Assembly: GCA_964057225.1 (NCBI GenBank)
Contig: OZ059895.1
Coordinates: 19,478,688-19,542,687, forward strand
DNA length: 64,000 bases
Origin: Auanema rhodensis
Lineage: Eukaryota; Nematoda; Chromadorea; Rhabditida; Rhabditidae
Direction of reading: 5' to 3'
Part shown: piece by piece, positions 53,814 to 64,000 of the stretch
Layout of the letters: the number at the start of each line of letters is the position of its first letter
How positions within the stretch are numbered: position 1 is the first letter of the stretch
Made by a program: the position numbers and the translations under genes
The notes under the pieces: generated by a model
The model's input: the letters and a program-made list of their open reading frames with translations, nothing else
Databases searched by the model: none
Told to the model about the DNA's origin: nothing

Positions 53814-55925
53814 GACTAATATGGACATGAGAAATCTAATTTTGAAAACCGCATCTCTTCATCTTTCACGTGAAGCGAGTTACATACCAAGTGCACATCA
53901 CGTGTACACTTAATTAGCATAAATTAAAGTTCACGTAAATTTCAAAGTCATGGTTACCATGCACCAATATCAATAAAAATTTGTTTTAAGACTAATATGG
54001 ACATGAGAAATCTAATTTTGAAAACCGCATCTCTTTATCTTTCACGTGAAGCGAGTTACATACCAAGTGCACATCACGTGTACACTTAATTAGCATAAAT
54101 TAAAGTTCACGTAAATTTCAAAGTCATGGTTACCATGCACCAATATCAATAAAAATTTGTTTTTAGACTAATATGGACATGGGGAATCTAATTTTGAAAA
54201 CCACATCTCTTTATCTTTCACGTGAAGCGAGTTACATACCAAGTGCACATCACGTGTACATTGAATTAGCATAAATTAAAGTTCACGTAAATTTCAAAGT
54301 CATGGTTACCATGCACCAATATCAATAAAAATTTGTTTTAAGACTAATATGGACATGAGAAATCTAATTTTGAAAACCGCATCTCTTCATCTTTCACGTG
54401 AAGCGAGTTACATACCAAGTGCACATCACGTGTACATTGAATTAGCATAAATTAAAGTTCACGTAAATTTCAAAGTCATGGTTACCATGCACCAATATCA
54501 ATAAAAATTTGTTTTTAGACTAATATGGACATGGGGAATCTAATTTTGAAAACCGCATCTCTTTATCTTTCACGTGAAGCGAGTTACATACCAAGTGCAC
54601 ATCACGTGTACATTTAATTAGCATAAATTAAAGTTTACGTAAATTTCAAAGTCATGGTTACCATGCACCAATATCAATAAAAATTTGTTTTAAGACTAAT
54701 ATGGACATGAGAAATCTAATTTTGAAAACCGCATCTCTTCATCTTTCATGTGAAGCGAGTTACATATCAAGTGCACATCACGTGTACATTGAATTAGCAT
54801 AAATTAAAGTTCACGTAAATTTCAAAGTCATGGTTAACATGCACCAATATCAATAAAAATTTGTTTTTAGACTAATATGGACATGGGGAATCTATTTTTG
54901 AAAACCGCATCTCTTCATCTTTCACGTGAAGCGAGTTACATACCAAGTGCACATCACGTGTACACTTAATTAGCATAAATTAAAGTTCACGTAAATTTCG
55001 AAGTCATGGTTAACATGCACCAATATCAATAAAAATTTGTTTTTAGACTAATATGGACATGGGGAATCTAATTTTGAAAACCGCATCTCTTTATCTTTCA
55101 CGTGAAGCGAGTTACATACCAAGTGCACATCACGTGTACATTTAATTAGCATAAATTAAAGTTCACGTAAATTTCAAAGTCATGGTTACCATGCACCAAT
55201 ATCAATAAAAATTTGTTTTAAGACTAATATGGACATGAGAAATCTAATTTTGAAAACCGCATCTCTTCATCTTTCACGTGAAGCGAGTTACATACCAAGT
55301 GCACATCACGTGTACACTTAATTAGCATAAATTAAAGTTCACGTAAATTTCAAAGTCATGGTTACCATGCACCAATATCGATAAAAATTTGTTTTAAGAC
55401 TAATATGGACATGAGAAATCTAATTTTGAAAACCGCATCTCTTTATCTTTCACGTGAAGCGAGTTACATACCAAGTGCACATCACGTGTACATTGAATTA
55501 GCATAAATTAAAGTTCACGTAAATTTCAAAGTCATGGTTACCATGCACCAATATCAATAAAAATTTGTTTTTAGACTAATATGGACATGGGGAATCTAAT
55601 TTTGAAAACCGCATCTCTTTATCTTTCACGTGAAGCGAGTTACATACCAAGTGCACATCACGTGTACATTTAATTAGCATAAATTAAAGTTTACGTAAAT
55701 TTCAAAGTCATGGTTACCATGCACCAATATCAATAAAAATTTGTTTTAAGACTAATATGGACATGAGAAATCTAATTTTGAAAACCGCATCTCTTCATCT
55801 TTCATGTGAAGCGAGTTACATATCAAGTGCACATCACGTGTACATTTAATTAACATAAATTAAAGTTCACGTAAATTTCAAAGTCGTGGTTAACATGCAC
55901 CAATATCAATAAAAATTTGTTTTAA
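53814..55925. repeat. Twelve monomers with 6-mer and 8-mer echoes
   Basis: All twelve monomers are 176 bp. The gggg/cgc monomer with aagtttacg followed by a catgtg monomer occurs at about 54.63 and 55.69 kb, 1056 bp (6 monomers) apart. The tatttttg/tttcgaag series at 53462 returns at 54870, 1408 bp (8 monomers) later. The two offsets overlap, which suggests successive unequal exchanges. Private change: atatcgat at about 55377. Confidence 0.75.
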
Positions 55926-58385
55926 GACTAATATGGACATGGGGAATCTAATTTTGAAAACTGCATCTCTTTATCTTTCACGTGAAGCGAGTTACATACC
56001 AAGTGCACATCACGTGTACACTTAATTAGCATAAATTAAAGTTCACGTAAATTTCAAAGTCATGGTTACCATGCACCAATATCAATAAAAATTTGTTTTT
56101 AGACTAATATGGACATGGGGAATCTAATTTTGAAAACCACATCTCTTTATCTTTCACGTGAAGCGAGTTACATACCAAGTGCACATCACGTGTACATTTA
56201 ATTAGCATAAATTAAAGTTCACGTAAATTTCAAAGTCGTGGTTAACATGCACCAATATCAATAAAAATTTGTTTTTAGACTAATATGGACATGGGAATCT
56301 AATTTTGAAAACCACATCTCTTTATCTTTCACGTGAAGCGAGTTACATACCAAGTGCACATCACGTGTACACTTAATTAGCATAAATTAAAGTTCACGTA
56401 AATTTCAAAGTCATGGTTAACATGCACCAATATCAATAAAAATTTGTTTTTAGACTAATATGGACATGGGGAATCTAATTTTGAAAACCACATCTCTTTA
56501 TCTTTCACGTGAAGCGAGTTACATACCAAGTGCACATCACGTGTACATTTAATTAGCATAAATTAAAGTTCACGTAAATTTCAAAGTCATGGTTAACATG
56601 CACCAATATCAATGAAAATTTGTTTTTAGACTAATATGGACATGGGGAATCTAATTTTGAAAACCGCATCTCTTTATCTTTCACGTGAAGCGAGTTACAT
56701 ACCAAGTGCACATCACGTGTACATTTAATTAGCATAAATTAAAGTTCACGTAAATTTCAAAGTCGTGGTTAACATGCACCAATATCAATAAAAATTTGTT
56801 TTTAGACTAATATGGACATGGGAATCTGATTTTGAAAACCAAATCTCTTTATCTTTCACGTGAAGCGAGTTACATACCAAGTGCACATCACGTGTACATT
56901 TAATTAGCATAAATTAAAGTTCACGTAAATTTCAAAGTCATGGTTACCATGCACCAAGATCAAAAAAAATTTGTTTTAAGACTAATATAGACATGAGAAA
57001 TCTAATTTTGAAAACCGCATCTCTTCATCTTTCACGTGAAGCGAGTTACATATCAAGTGCACATCACGTGTACACTTAATTAGCATAAATTAAAGTTCAC
57101 GTAAATTTCAAAGTCATGGTTAACATGCACCAATATCAATAAAAATTTGTTTTAAGACTAATATGGACATGGGGAATCTAATTTTGAAAACTGCATCTCT
57201 TTATCTTTCACGTGAAGCGAGTTACATACCAAGTGCACATCACGTGTACACTTAATTAGCATAAATTAAAGTTCACGTAAATTTCAAAGTCATGGTTACC
57301 ATGCACCAATATCAATAAAAATTTGTTTTTAGACTAATATGGACATGGGGAATCTAATTTTGAAAACCACATCTCTTTATCTTTCACGTGAAGCGAGTTA
57401 CATACCAAGTGCACATCACGTGTACATTTAATTAGCATAAATTAAAGTTCACGTAAATTTCAAAGTCGTGGTTAACATGCACCAATATCAATAAAAATTT
57501 GTTTTTAGACTAATATGGACATGGGAATCTAATTTTGAAAACCACATCTCTTTATCTTTCACGTGAAGCGAGTTACATACCAAGTGCACATCACGTGTAC
57601 ACTTAATTAGCATAAATTAAAGTTCACGTAAATTTCAAAGTCATGGTTAACATGCACCAATATCAATAAAAATTTGTTTTTAGACTAATATGGACATGGG
57701 GAATCTAATTTTGAAAACCACATCTCTTTATCTTTCACGTGAAGCGAGTTACATACCAAGTGCACATCACGTGTACATTTAATTAGCATAAATTAAAGTT
57801 CACGTAAATTTCAAAGTCATGGTTAACATGCACCAATATCAATGAAAATTTGTTTTTAGACTAATATGGACATGGGGAATCTAATTTTGAAAACCGCATC
57901 TCTTTATCTTTCACGTGAAGCGAGTTACATACCAAGTGCACATCACGTGTACATTTAATTAGCATAAATTAAAGTTCACGTAAATTTCAAAGTCGTGGTT
58001 AACATGCACCAATATCAATAAAAATTTGTTTTTAGACTAATATGGACATGGGAATCTGATTTTGAAAACCAAATCTCTTTATCTTTCACGTGAAGCGAGT
58101 TACATACCAAGTGCACATCACGTGTACATTTAATTAGCATAAATTAAAGTTCACGTAAATTTCAAAGTCATGGTTACCATGCACCAAGATCAAAAAAAAT
58201 TTGTTTTAAGACTAATATAGACATGAGAAATCTAATTTTGAAAACCGCATCTCTTCATCTTTCACGTGAAGCGAGTTACATACCAAGTGCACATCACGTG
58301 TACACTTAATTAGCATAAATTAAAGTTCACGTAAATTTCAAAGTCATGGTTAACATGCACCAATATCAATAAAAATTTGTTTTAA
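55926..58385. repeat. 7-mer tandem duplication, 1230-bp period
   Basis: Seven monomers at 55926-57155 repeat at 57156-58385 (7 x 176 less two for the two gggaatc losses). Shared marks are aactgc, gtcgtgg, caatgaaaatt (56610 and 57840), gggaatctg with ccaaatc, and caagatc with atagac (56955 and 58185). The one difference I noticed is atatcaag (about 57050) against ataccaag (about 58280). A third start at 58386 diverges within its first monomer. Confidence 0.9.
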
Positions 58386-58732
58386 GACTAATATGGACAT
58401 GGGGAATCTAATTTTGAAAACTGCATCTCTTTATCTTTCACGTGAAGCGAGTTACATACCAAGTGCACATCACGTGTACATTTAATTAGCATAAATTAAA
58501 GTTCACGTAAATTTCAAAGTCATGGTTAACATGCACCAATATCAATAAAAATTTTTTTTAGACTAATATGGACATGGGGAATCTAATTTTGAAAACCGCA
58601 TCTCTTTATCTTTCACGTGAAGCGAGTTACATACCAAGTGCACATCACGTGTACACTTAATTAGCATAAATTAAAGTTCACGTAAATTTCAAAGTCATGG
58701 TTACCATGCACCAATATCAATAAAAATTTTTA
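58386..58732. repeat. Two linking monomers
   Basis: One aactgc monomer ending in an A5-T8 tract (175 bp) and one cgc monomer ending in the 4-bp-deleted tract (172 bp). The same pair occurs in the 15-mer at 40.6-40.98 kb. They connect the 7-mer block to the agattaat series. Confidence 0.75.
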
Positions 58733-60306
58733 GATTAATATGGACATGGGGAATCTAATTTTGAAAACCACATCTCTTTATCTTTCACGTGAAGCGAGTT
58801 ACATACCAAGTGCACATCACGTGTACATTGAATTAGCATAAATTAAAGTTCACGTAAATTTCAAAGTCATGGTTACCATGCACCAATATCAATAAAAATT
58901 TGTTTTTAGACTAATATGGACATGGGGAATCTAATTTTGAAAACCACATCTCTTTATCTTTCACGTGACGCGAGTTACATATCAAGTGCACATCACGTGT
59001 ACACTTAATTAGCATAAATTAAAGTTCACGTAAATTTCAAAGTCGTGGTTAACATGCACCAATATCAATAAAAATTTTTTTTAGACTAATATGGACATGG
59101 GGAATCTAATTTTGAAAACCGCATCTCTTTATCTTTCACGTGAAGCGAGTTACATACCAAGTGCACATCACGTGTACACTTAATTAGCATAAATTAAAGT
59201 TCACGTAAATTTCAAAGTCATGGTTACCATGCACCAATATCAATAAAAATTTTTAGATTAATATGGACATGGGGAATCTAATTTTGAAAACCACATCTCT
59301 TTATCTTTCACGTGAAGCGAGTTACATACCAAGTGCACATCACGTGTACATTGAATTAGCATAAATTAAAGTTCACGTAAATTTCAAAGTCATGGTTACC
59401 ATGCACCAATATCAATAAAAATTTGTTTTTAGACTAATATGGACATGGGGAATCTAATTTTGAAAACCACATCTCTTTATCTTTCACGTGAAGCGAGTTA
59501 CATATCAAGTGCACATCACGTGTACACTTAATTAGCATAAATTAAAGTTCACGTAAATTTCAAAGTCATGGTTAACATGCACCAATATCAATAAAAATTT
59601 GTTTTAAGACTAATATGGACATGAGAAATCTAATTTTGAAAACCGCATCTCTTTATCTTTCACGTGAAGCGAGTTACATATCAAGTGCACATCACGTGTA
59701 CACTTAATTAGCATAAATTAAAGTTCACGTAAATTTCAAAGTCATGGTTAACATGCACCAATATCAATAAAAATTTGTTTTAACACTAATGTGGACATGG
59801 GGAATCTAATTTTGAAAACTGCATCTCTTTATCTTTCACGTGAAGCGAGTTACATACCAAGAGCACATCACGTGTACACTTAATTAGCATAAATTAAAGT
59901 TCACGTAAATTTCAAAGTCATGGTTACCATGCACCAATATCAATAAAAATTTGTTTTTAGACTAATATGGACATGGGGAATCTAATTTTGAAAACCACAT
60001 CTCTTTATCTTTCACGTGAAGCGAGTTACATACCAAGTGCACATCACGTGTACATTTAATTAGCATAAATTAAAGTTCACGTAAATTTCAAAGTCGTGGT
60101 TAACATGCACCAATATCAATAAAAATTTGTTTTTAGACTAATATGGACATGGGAATCTAATTTTGAAAACCACATCTCTTTATCTTTCACGTGAAGCGAG
60201 TTACATACCAAGTGCACATCACGTGTACACTTAATTAGCATAAATTAAAGTTCACGTAAATTTCAAAGTCGTGGTTAACATGCACCAATATCAATAAAAA
60301 TTTTTA
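58733..60306. repeat. 9-mer unit (1574 bp), copy 1
   Basis: It starts at a gattaat monomer after the 4-bp tract loss. Inside, a 3-mer of 523 bp (58733 to 59256) brings back gattaat, and the aacactaatgtgg monomer stands at 59782. The unit returns at 60307, with aacact at 61356. The length is 9 x 176 less ten, from two 4-bp losses, one A5-T8 and one gggaatc. A private change, cacgtgacgcgag, lies at about 58966. Confidence 0.85.
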
Positions 60307-62232
60307 GATTAATATGGACATGGGGAATCTAATTTTGAAAACCACATCTCTTTATCTTTCACGTGAAGCGAGTTACATACCAAGTGCACATCACGTGTAC
60401 ATTGAATTAGCATAAATTAAAGTTCACGTAAATTTCAAAGTCATGGTTACCATGCACCAATATCAATAAAAATTTGTTTTTAGACTAATATGGACATGGG
60501 GAATCTAATTTTGAAAACCACATCTCTTTATCTTTCACGTGAAGCGAGTTACATATCAAGTGCACATCACGTGTACACTTAATTAGCATAAATTAAAGTT
60601 CACGTAAATTTCAAAGTCGTGGTTAACATGCACCAATATCAATAAAAATTTTTTTTAGACTAATATGGACATGGGGAATCTAATTTTGAAAACCGCATCT
60701 CTTTATCTTTCACGTGAAGCGAGTTACATACCAAGTGCACATCACGTGTACACTTAATTAGCATAAATTAAAGTTCACGTAAATTTCAAAGTCATGGTTA
60801 CCATGCACCAATATCAATAAAAATTTTTAGATTAATATGGACATGGGGAATCTAATTTTGAAAACCACATCTCTTTATCTTTCACGTGAAGCGAGTTACA
60901 TACCAAGTGCACATCACGTGTACATTGAATTAGCATAAATTAAAGTTCACGTAAATTTCAAAGTCATGGTTACCATGCACCAATATCAATAAAAATTTGT
61001 TTTTAGACTAATATGGACATGGGGAATCTAATTTTGAAAACCACATCTCTTTATCTTTCACGTGAAGCGAGTTACATATCAAGTGCACATCACGTGTACA
61101 CTTAATTAGCATAAATTAAAGTTCACGTAAATTTCAAAGTCATGGTTAACATGCACCAATATCAATAAAAATTTGTTTTAAGACTAATATGGACATGAGA
61201 AATCTAATTTTGAAAACCGCATCTCTTTATCTTTCACGTGAAGCGAGTTACATATCAAGTGCACATCACGTGTACACTTAATTAGCATAAATTAAAGTTC
61301 ACGTAAATTTCAAAGTCATGGTTAACATGCACCAATATCAATAAAAATTTGTTTTAACACTAATGTGGACATGGGGAATCTAATTTTGAAAACTGCATCT
61401 CTTTATCTTTCACGTGAAGCGAGTTACATACCAAGAGCACATCACGTGTACACTTAATTAGCATAAATTAAAGTTCACGTAAATTTCAAAGTCATGGTTA
61501 CCATGCACCAATATCAATAAAAATTTGTTTTTAGACTAATATGGACATGGGGAATCTAATTTTGAAAACCACATCTCTTTATCTTTCACGTGAAGCGAGT
61601 TACATACCAAGTGCACATCACGTGTACATTTAATTAGCATAAATTAAAGTTCACGTAAATTTCAAAGTCGTGGTTAACATGCACCAATATCAATAAAAAT
61701 TTGTTTTTAGACTAATATGGACATGGGAATCTAATTTTGAAAACCACATCTCTTTATCTTTCACGTGAAGCGAGTTACATACCAAGTGCACATCACGTGT
61801 ACATTTAATTAGCATAAATTAAAGTTCACGTAAATTTCAAAGTCATGGTTACCATGCACCAATATCAAAAAAAATTTGTTTTAAGACTAATATGGACATG
61901 AGAAATCTAATTTTGAAAACCGCATCTCTTCATCTTTCACGTGAAGCGAGTTACATATCAAGTGCACATCACGTGTACACTTAATTAGCATAAATTAAAG
62001 TTCACGTAAATTTCAAAGTCATGGTTAACATGCACCAATATTAATAAAAATTTGTTTTAAGACTAATATGGACATGGGGAATCTAATTTTGAAAACTGCA
62101 TCTCTTTATCTTTCACGTGAAGCGAGTTACATACCAAGTGCACATCACGTGTACACTTAATTAGCATAAATTAAAGTTCACGTAAATTTCAAAGTCATGG
62201 TTACCATGCACCAATATCAATAAAAATTTTTA
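60307..62232. repeat. 9-mer copy 2 overlapping 8-mer copy 1
   Basis: From 60307 the order follows the 9-mer at 58733 until about 61.8 kb, where cattt replaces cactt and an A8-T3 tract appears. The segment 60830-62232 is also the first copy of an 8-mer (1403 bp) that repeats from 62233. The two periods overlap by several monomers. Confidence 0.83.
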
Positions 62233-63638
62233 GATTAATATGGACATGGGGAATCTAATTTTGAAAACCACATCTCTTTATCTTTCACGTGAAGCGAGTT
62301 ACATACCAAGTGCACATCACGTGTACATTGAATTAGCATAAATTAAAGTTCACGTAAATTTCAAAGTCATGGTTACCATGCACCAATATCAATAAAAATT
62401 TGTTTTTAGACTAATATGGACATGGGGAATCTAATTTTGAAAACCACATCTCTTTATCTTTCACGTGAAGCGAGTTACATATCAAGTGCACATCACGTGT
62501 ACACTTAATTAGCATAAATTAAAGTTCACGTAAATTTCAAAGTCATGGTTAACATGCACCAATATCAATAAAAATTTGTTTTAAGACTAATATGGACATG
62601 AGAAATCTAATTTTGAAAACCGCATCTCTTTATCTTTCACGTGAAGCGAGTTACATATCAAGTGCACATCACGTGTACACTTAATTAGCATAAATTAAAG
62701 TTCACGTAAATTTCAAAGTCATGGTTAACATGCACCAATATCAATAAAAATTTGTTTTAACACTAATGTGGACATGGGGAATCTAATTTTGAAAACTGCA
62801 TCTCTTTATCTTTCACGTGAAGTGAGTTACATACCAAGAGCACATCACGTGTACACTTAATTAGCATAAATTAAAGTTCACGTAAATTTCAAAGTCATGG
62901 TTACCATGCACCAATATCAATAAAAATTTGTTTTTAGACTAATATGGACATGGGGAATCTAATTTTGAAAACCACATCTCTTTATCTTTCACGTGAAGCG
63001 AGTTACATACCAAGTGCACATCACGTGTACATTTAATTAGCATAAATTAAAGTTCACGTAAATTTCAAAGTCGTGGTTAACATGCACCAATATCAATAAA
63101 AATTTGTTTTTAGACTAATATGGACATGGGAATCTAATTTTGAAAACCACATCTCTTTATCTTTCACGTGAAGCGAGTTACATACCAAGTGCACATCACG
63201 TGTACATTTAATTAGCATAAATTAAAGTTCACGTAAATTTCAAAGTCATGGTTACCATGCACCAATATCAAAAAAAATTTGTTTTAAGACTAATATGGAC
63301 ATGAGAAATCTAATTTTGAAAACCGCATCTCTTCATCTTTCACGTGAAGCGAGTTACATATCAAGTGCACATCACGTGTACACTTAATTAGCATAAATTA
63401 AAGTTCACGTAAATTTCAAAGTCATGGTTAACATGCACCAATATTAATAAAAATTTGTTTTAAGACTAATATGGACATGGGGAATCTAATTTTGAAAACT
63501 GCATCTCTTTATCTTTCACGTGAAGCGAGTTACATACCAAGTGCACATCACGTGTACATTTAATTAGCATAAATTAAAGTTCACGTAAATTTCAAAGTCA
63601 TGGTTAACATGCACCAATATCAATAAAAAATTTTTTTA
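62233..63638. repeat. 8-mer unit, copy 2
   Basis: It repeats 60830-62232: gattaat, atcaag, gagaaa, aacactaatgtgg (62759, 1403 bp after 61356), gtcgtgg/gggaatc, A8-T3 and attaataaa. One private change is gaagtgag at about 62822. The last monomer has cattta, ggttaac and an A6-T7 tract instead of ending in the 4-bp loss, so the unit closes at 63638 rather than 63635. Confidence 0.85.
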
Positions 63639-64000
63639 GACTAATATGGACATGGGGAATCTAATTTTGAAAACCACATCTCTTCATCTTTCACGTGAAG
63701 CGAGTTACATACCAAGTGCACATCACGTGTACATTGAATTAGCATAAATTAAAGTTCACGTAAATTTCAAAGTCATGGTTACCATGCACCAATATCAATA
63801 AAAATTTGTTTTTAGACTAATATGGACATGGGGAATCTAATTTTGAAAACCGCATCTCTTTATCTTTCACGTGAAGCGAGTTACATACCAAGTGCACATC
63901 ACGTGTACATTTAATTAGCATAAATTAAAGTTCACGTAAATTTCAAAGTCGTGGTTAACATGCACCAATATCAATAAAAATTTGTTTTTAGACTAATATG
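63639..64000. repeat. Last two monomers and a partial third at the window edge
   Basis: Monomers start at 63639, 63815 and 63991. The first is cac/ttcatc/cattgaa type, the second cgc/cattta type with gtcgtgg. The array clearly continues beyond the window; no edge is seen. Confidence 0.9.

Larger units (their letters stand above)
1..64000. repeat. Satellite DNA array, ~176-bp monomer, whole window
   Basis: Every part of the window is a copy of one ~176-bp monomer. The word gactaatatgg or a one-base variant recurs at 21, 197, 373, 549 and so on to 63991. All copies read in the same direction and I see no unrelated insert. About 364 complete monomers are present. Most are 176 bp; others are 175 bp (three different one-base deletions) or 172 bp (a 4-bp deletion). 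Neighbours differ at a few recurring diagnostic positions, while monomers one HOR period apart are nearly identical. Length, AT richness and HOR structure are typical of centromeric or pericentromeric satellites; plant centromere satellite is the likeliest identity, but species and chromosomal position cannot be read from the sequence. Confidence 0.99.

Noticed and set aside
1-64000. CRISPR-like array (regular direct repeats)
   Set aside because: The repeat unit is about 176 bp with no unique spacers; neighbouring copies abut directly, and the period is far from the CRISPR range.
1-64000. Known named families such as Arabidopsis 180-bp, Brassica CentBr, rice CentO, maize CentC or human alpha satellite
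   Set aside because: The length is close to some of these, but the words I can read do not look like any of them as I know them. Without a database search I assign no family name.
1-64000. Previously undescribed gene system or defence locus
   Set aside because: There is no non-repetitive sequence in the window to hold one. What is unusual here is the repeat architecture itself.

Overview
The whole 64-kb window is a single uninterrupted block of satellite DNA. I see no protein-coding gene, RNA gene, CRISPR array, origin or mobile element. A unit of about 176 bp is repeated head to tail from the first base to the last, always in the same orientation. Counting monomer starts at the shared word gactaatatgg, the first complete monomer begins at 21 and the last, cut by the window edge, begins at 63991. 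Landmark spacing gives 364 complete monomers with a mean length of about 175.7 bp. A monomer matching the majority sequence lies at 3364-3539; it has 57 G/C in 176 bases (about 32% GC).

Organism: this is eukaryotic (peri)centromere- or heterochromatin-type satellite. The unit length (one nucleosome plus linker), AT richness, higher-order structure and lack of interruptions resemble plant centromeric satellites of 150-180 bp, so a flowering plant is my best guess. Animal satellites of similar length exist, I do not recognise the monomer as a named family, and I cannot name a species.

Layout: monomers differ at a limited set of diagnostic positions, and the order of variants shows several generations of higher-order repeats (HORs). 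1-8784: a 30-monomer unit of 5279 bp followed by two thirds of a second copy. 8818-19185: four units of 23, 7, 15 and 14 monomers starting with the same marker monomer, with 5-mer (879 bp) and 4-mer (704 bp) duplications inside. 19186-28834: a nearly identical 28-mer (4921 bp) duplication. 28501-30258: a 5-mer (879 bp) duplication. 31489-39047: related units of 13, 15 and 15 monomers. 40280-46600: a 15-mer (2635 bp) present two and a half times. 46601-49978: a second copy of 36411-39788. 49979-55925: shuffled monomers with a 4-mer (704 bp) duplication. 55926-58385: a 7-mer (1230 bp) duplication. 58733-63638: overlapping 9-mer (1574 bp) and 8-mer (1403 bp) duplications. The lengths are multiples of 176 less small deletions.

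What the array may do: each monomer carries two CACGTG palindromes and a third CACGT core at 32- and 33-bp steps, a 13-bp dyad, and an A5-T3-G-T5 tract where most length changes occur. One CpG shows both deamination products, consistent with DNA methylation. A role in centromeric or heterochromatic chromatin is inference from architecture; nothing in the sequence proves it.
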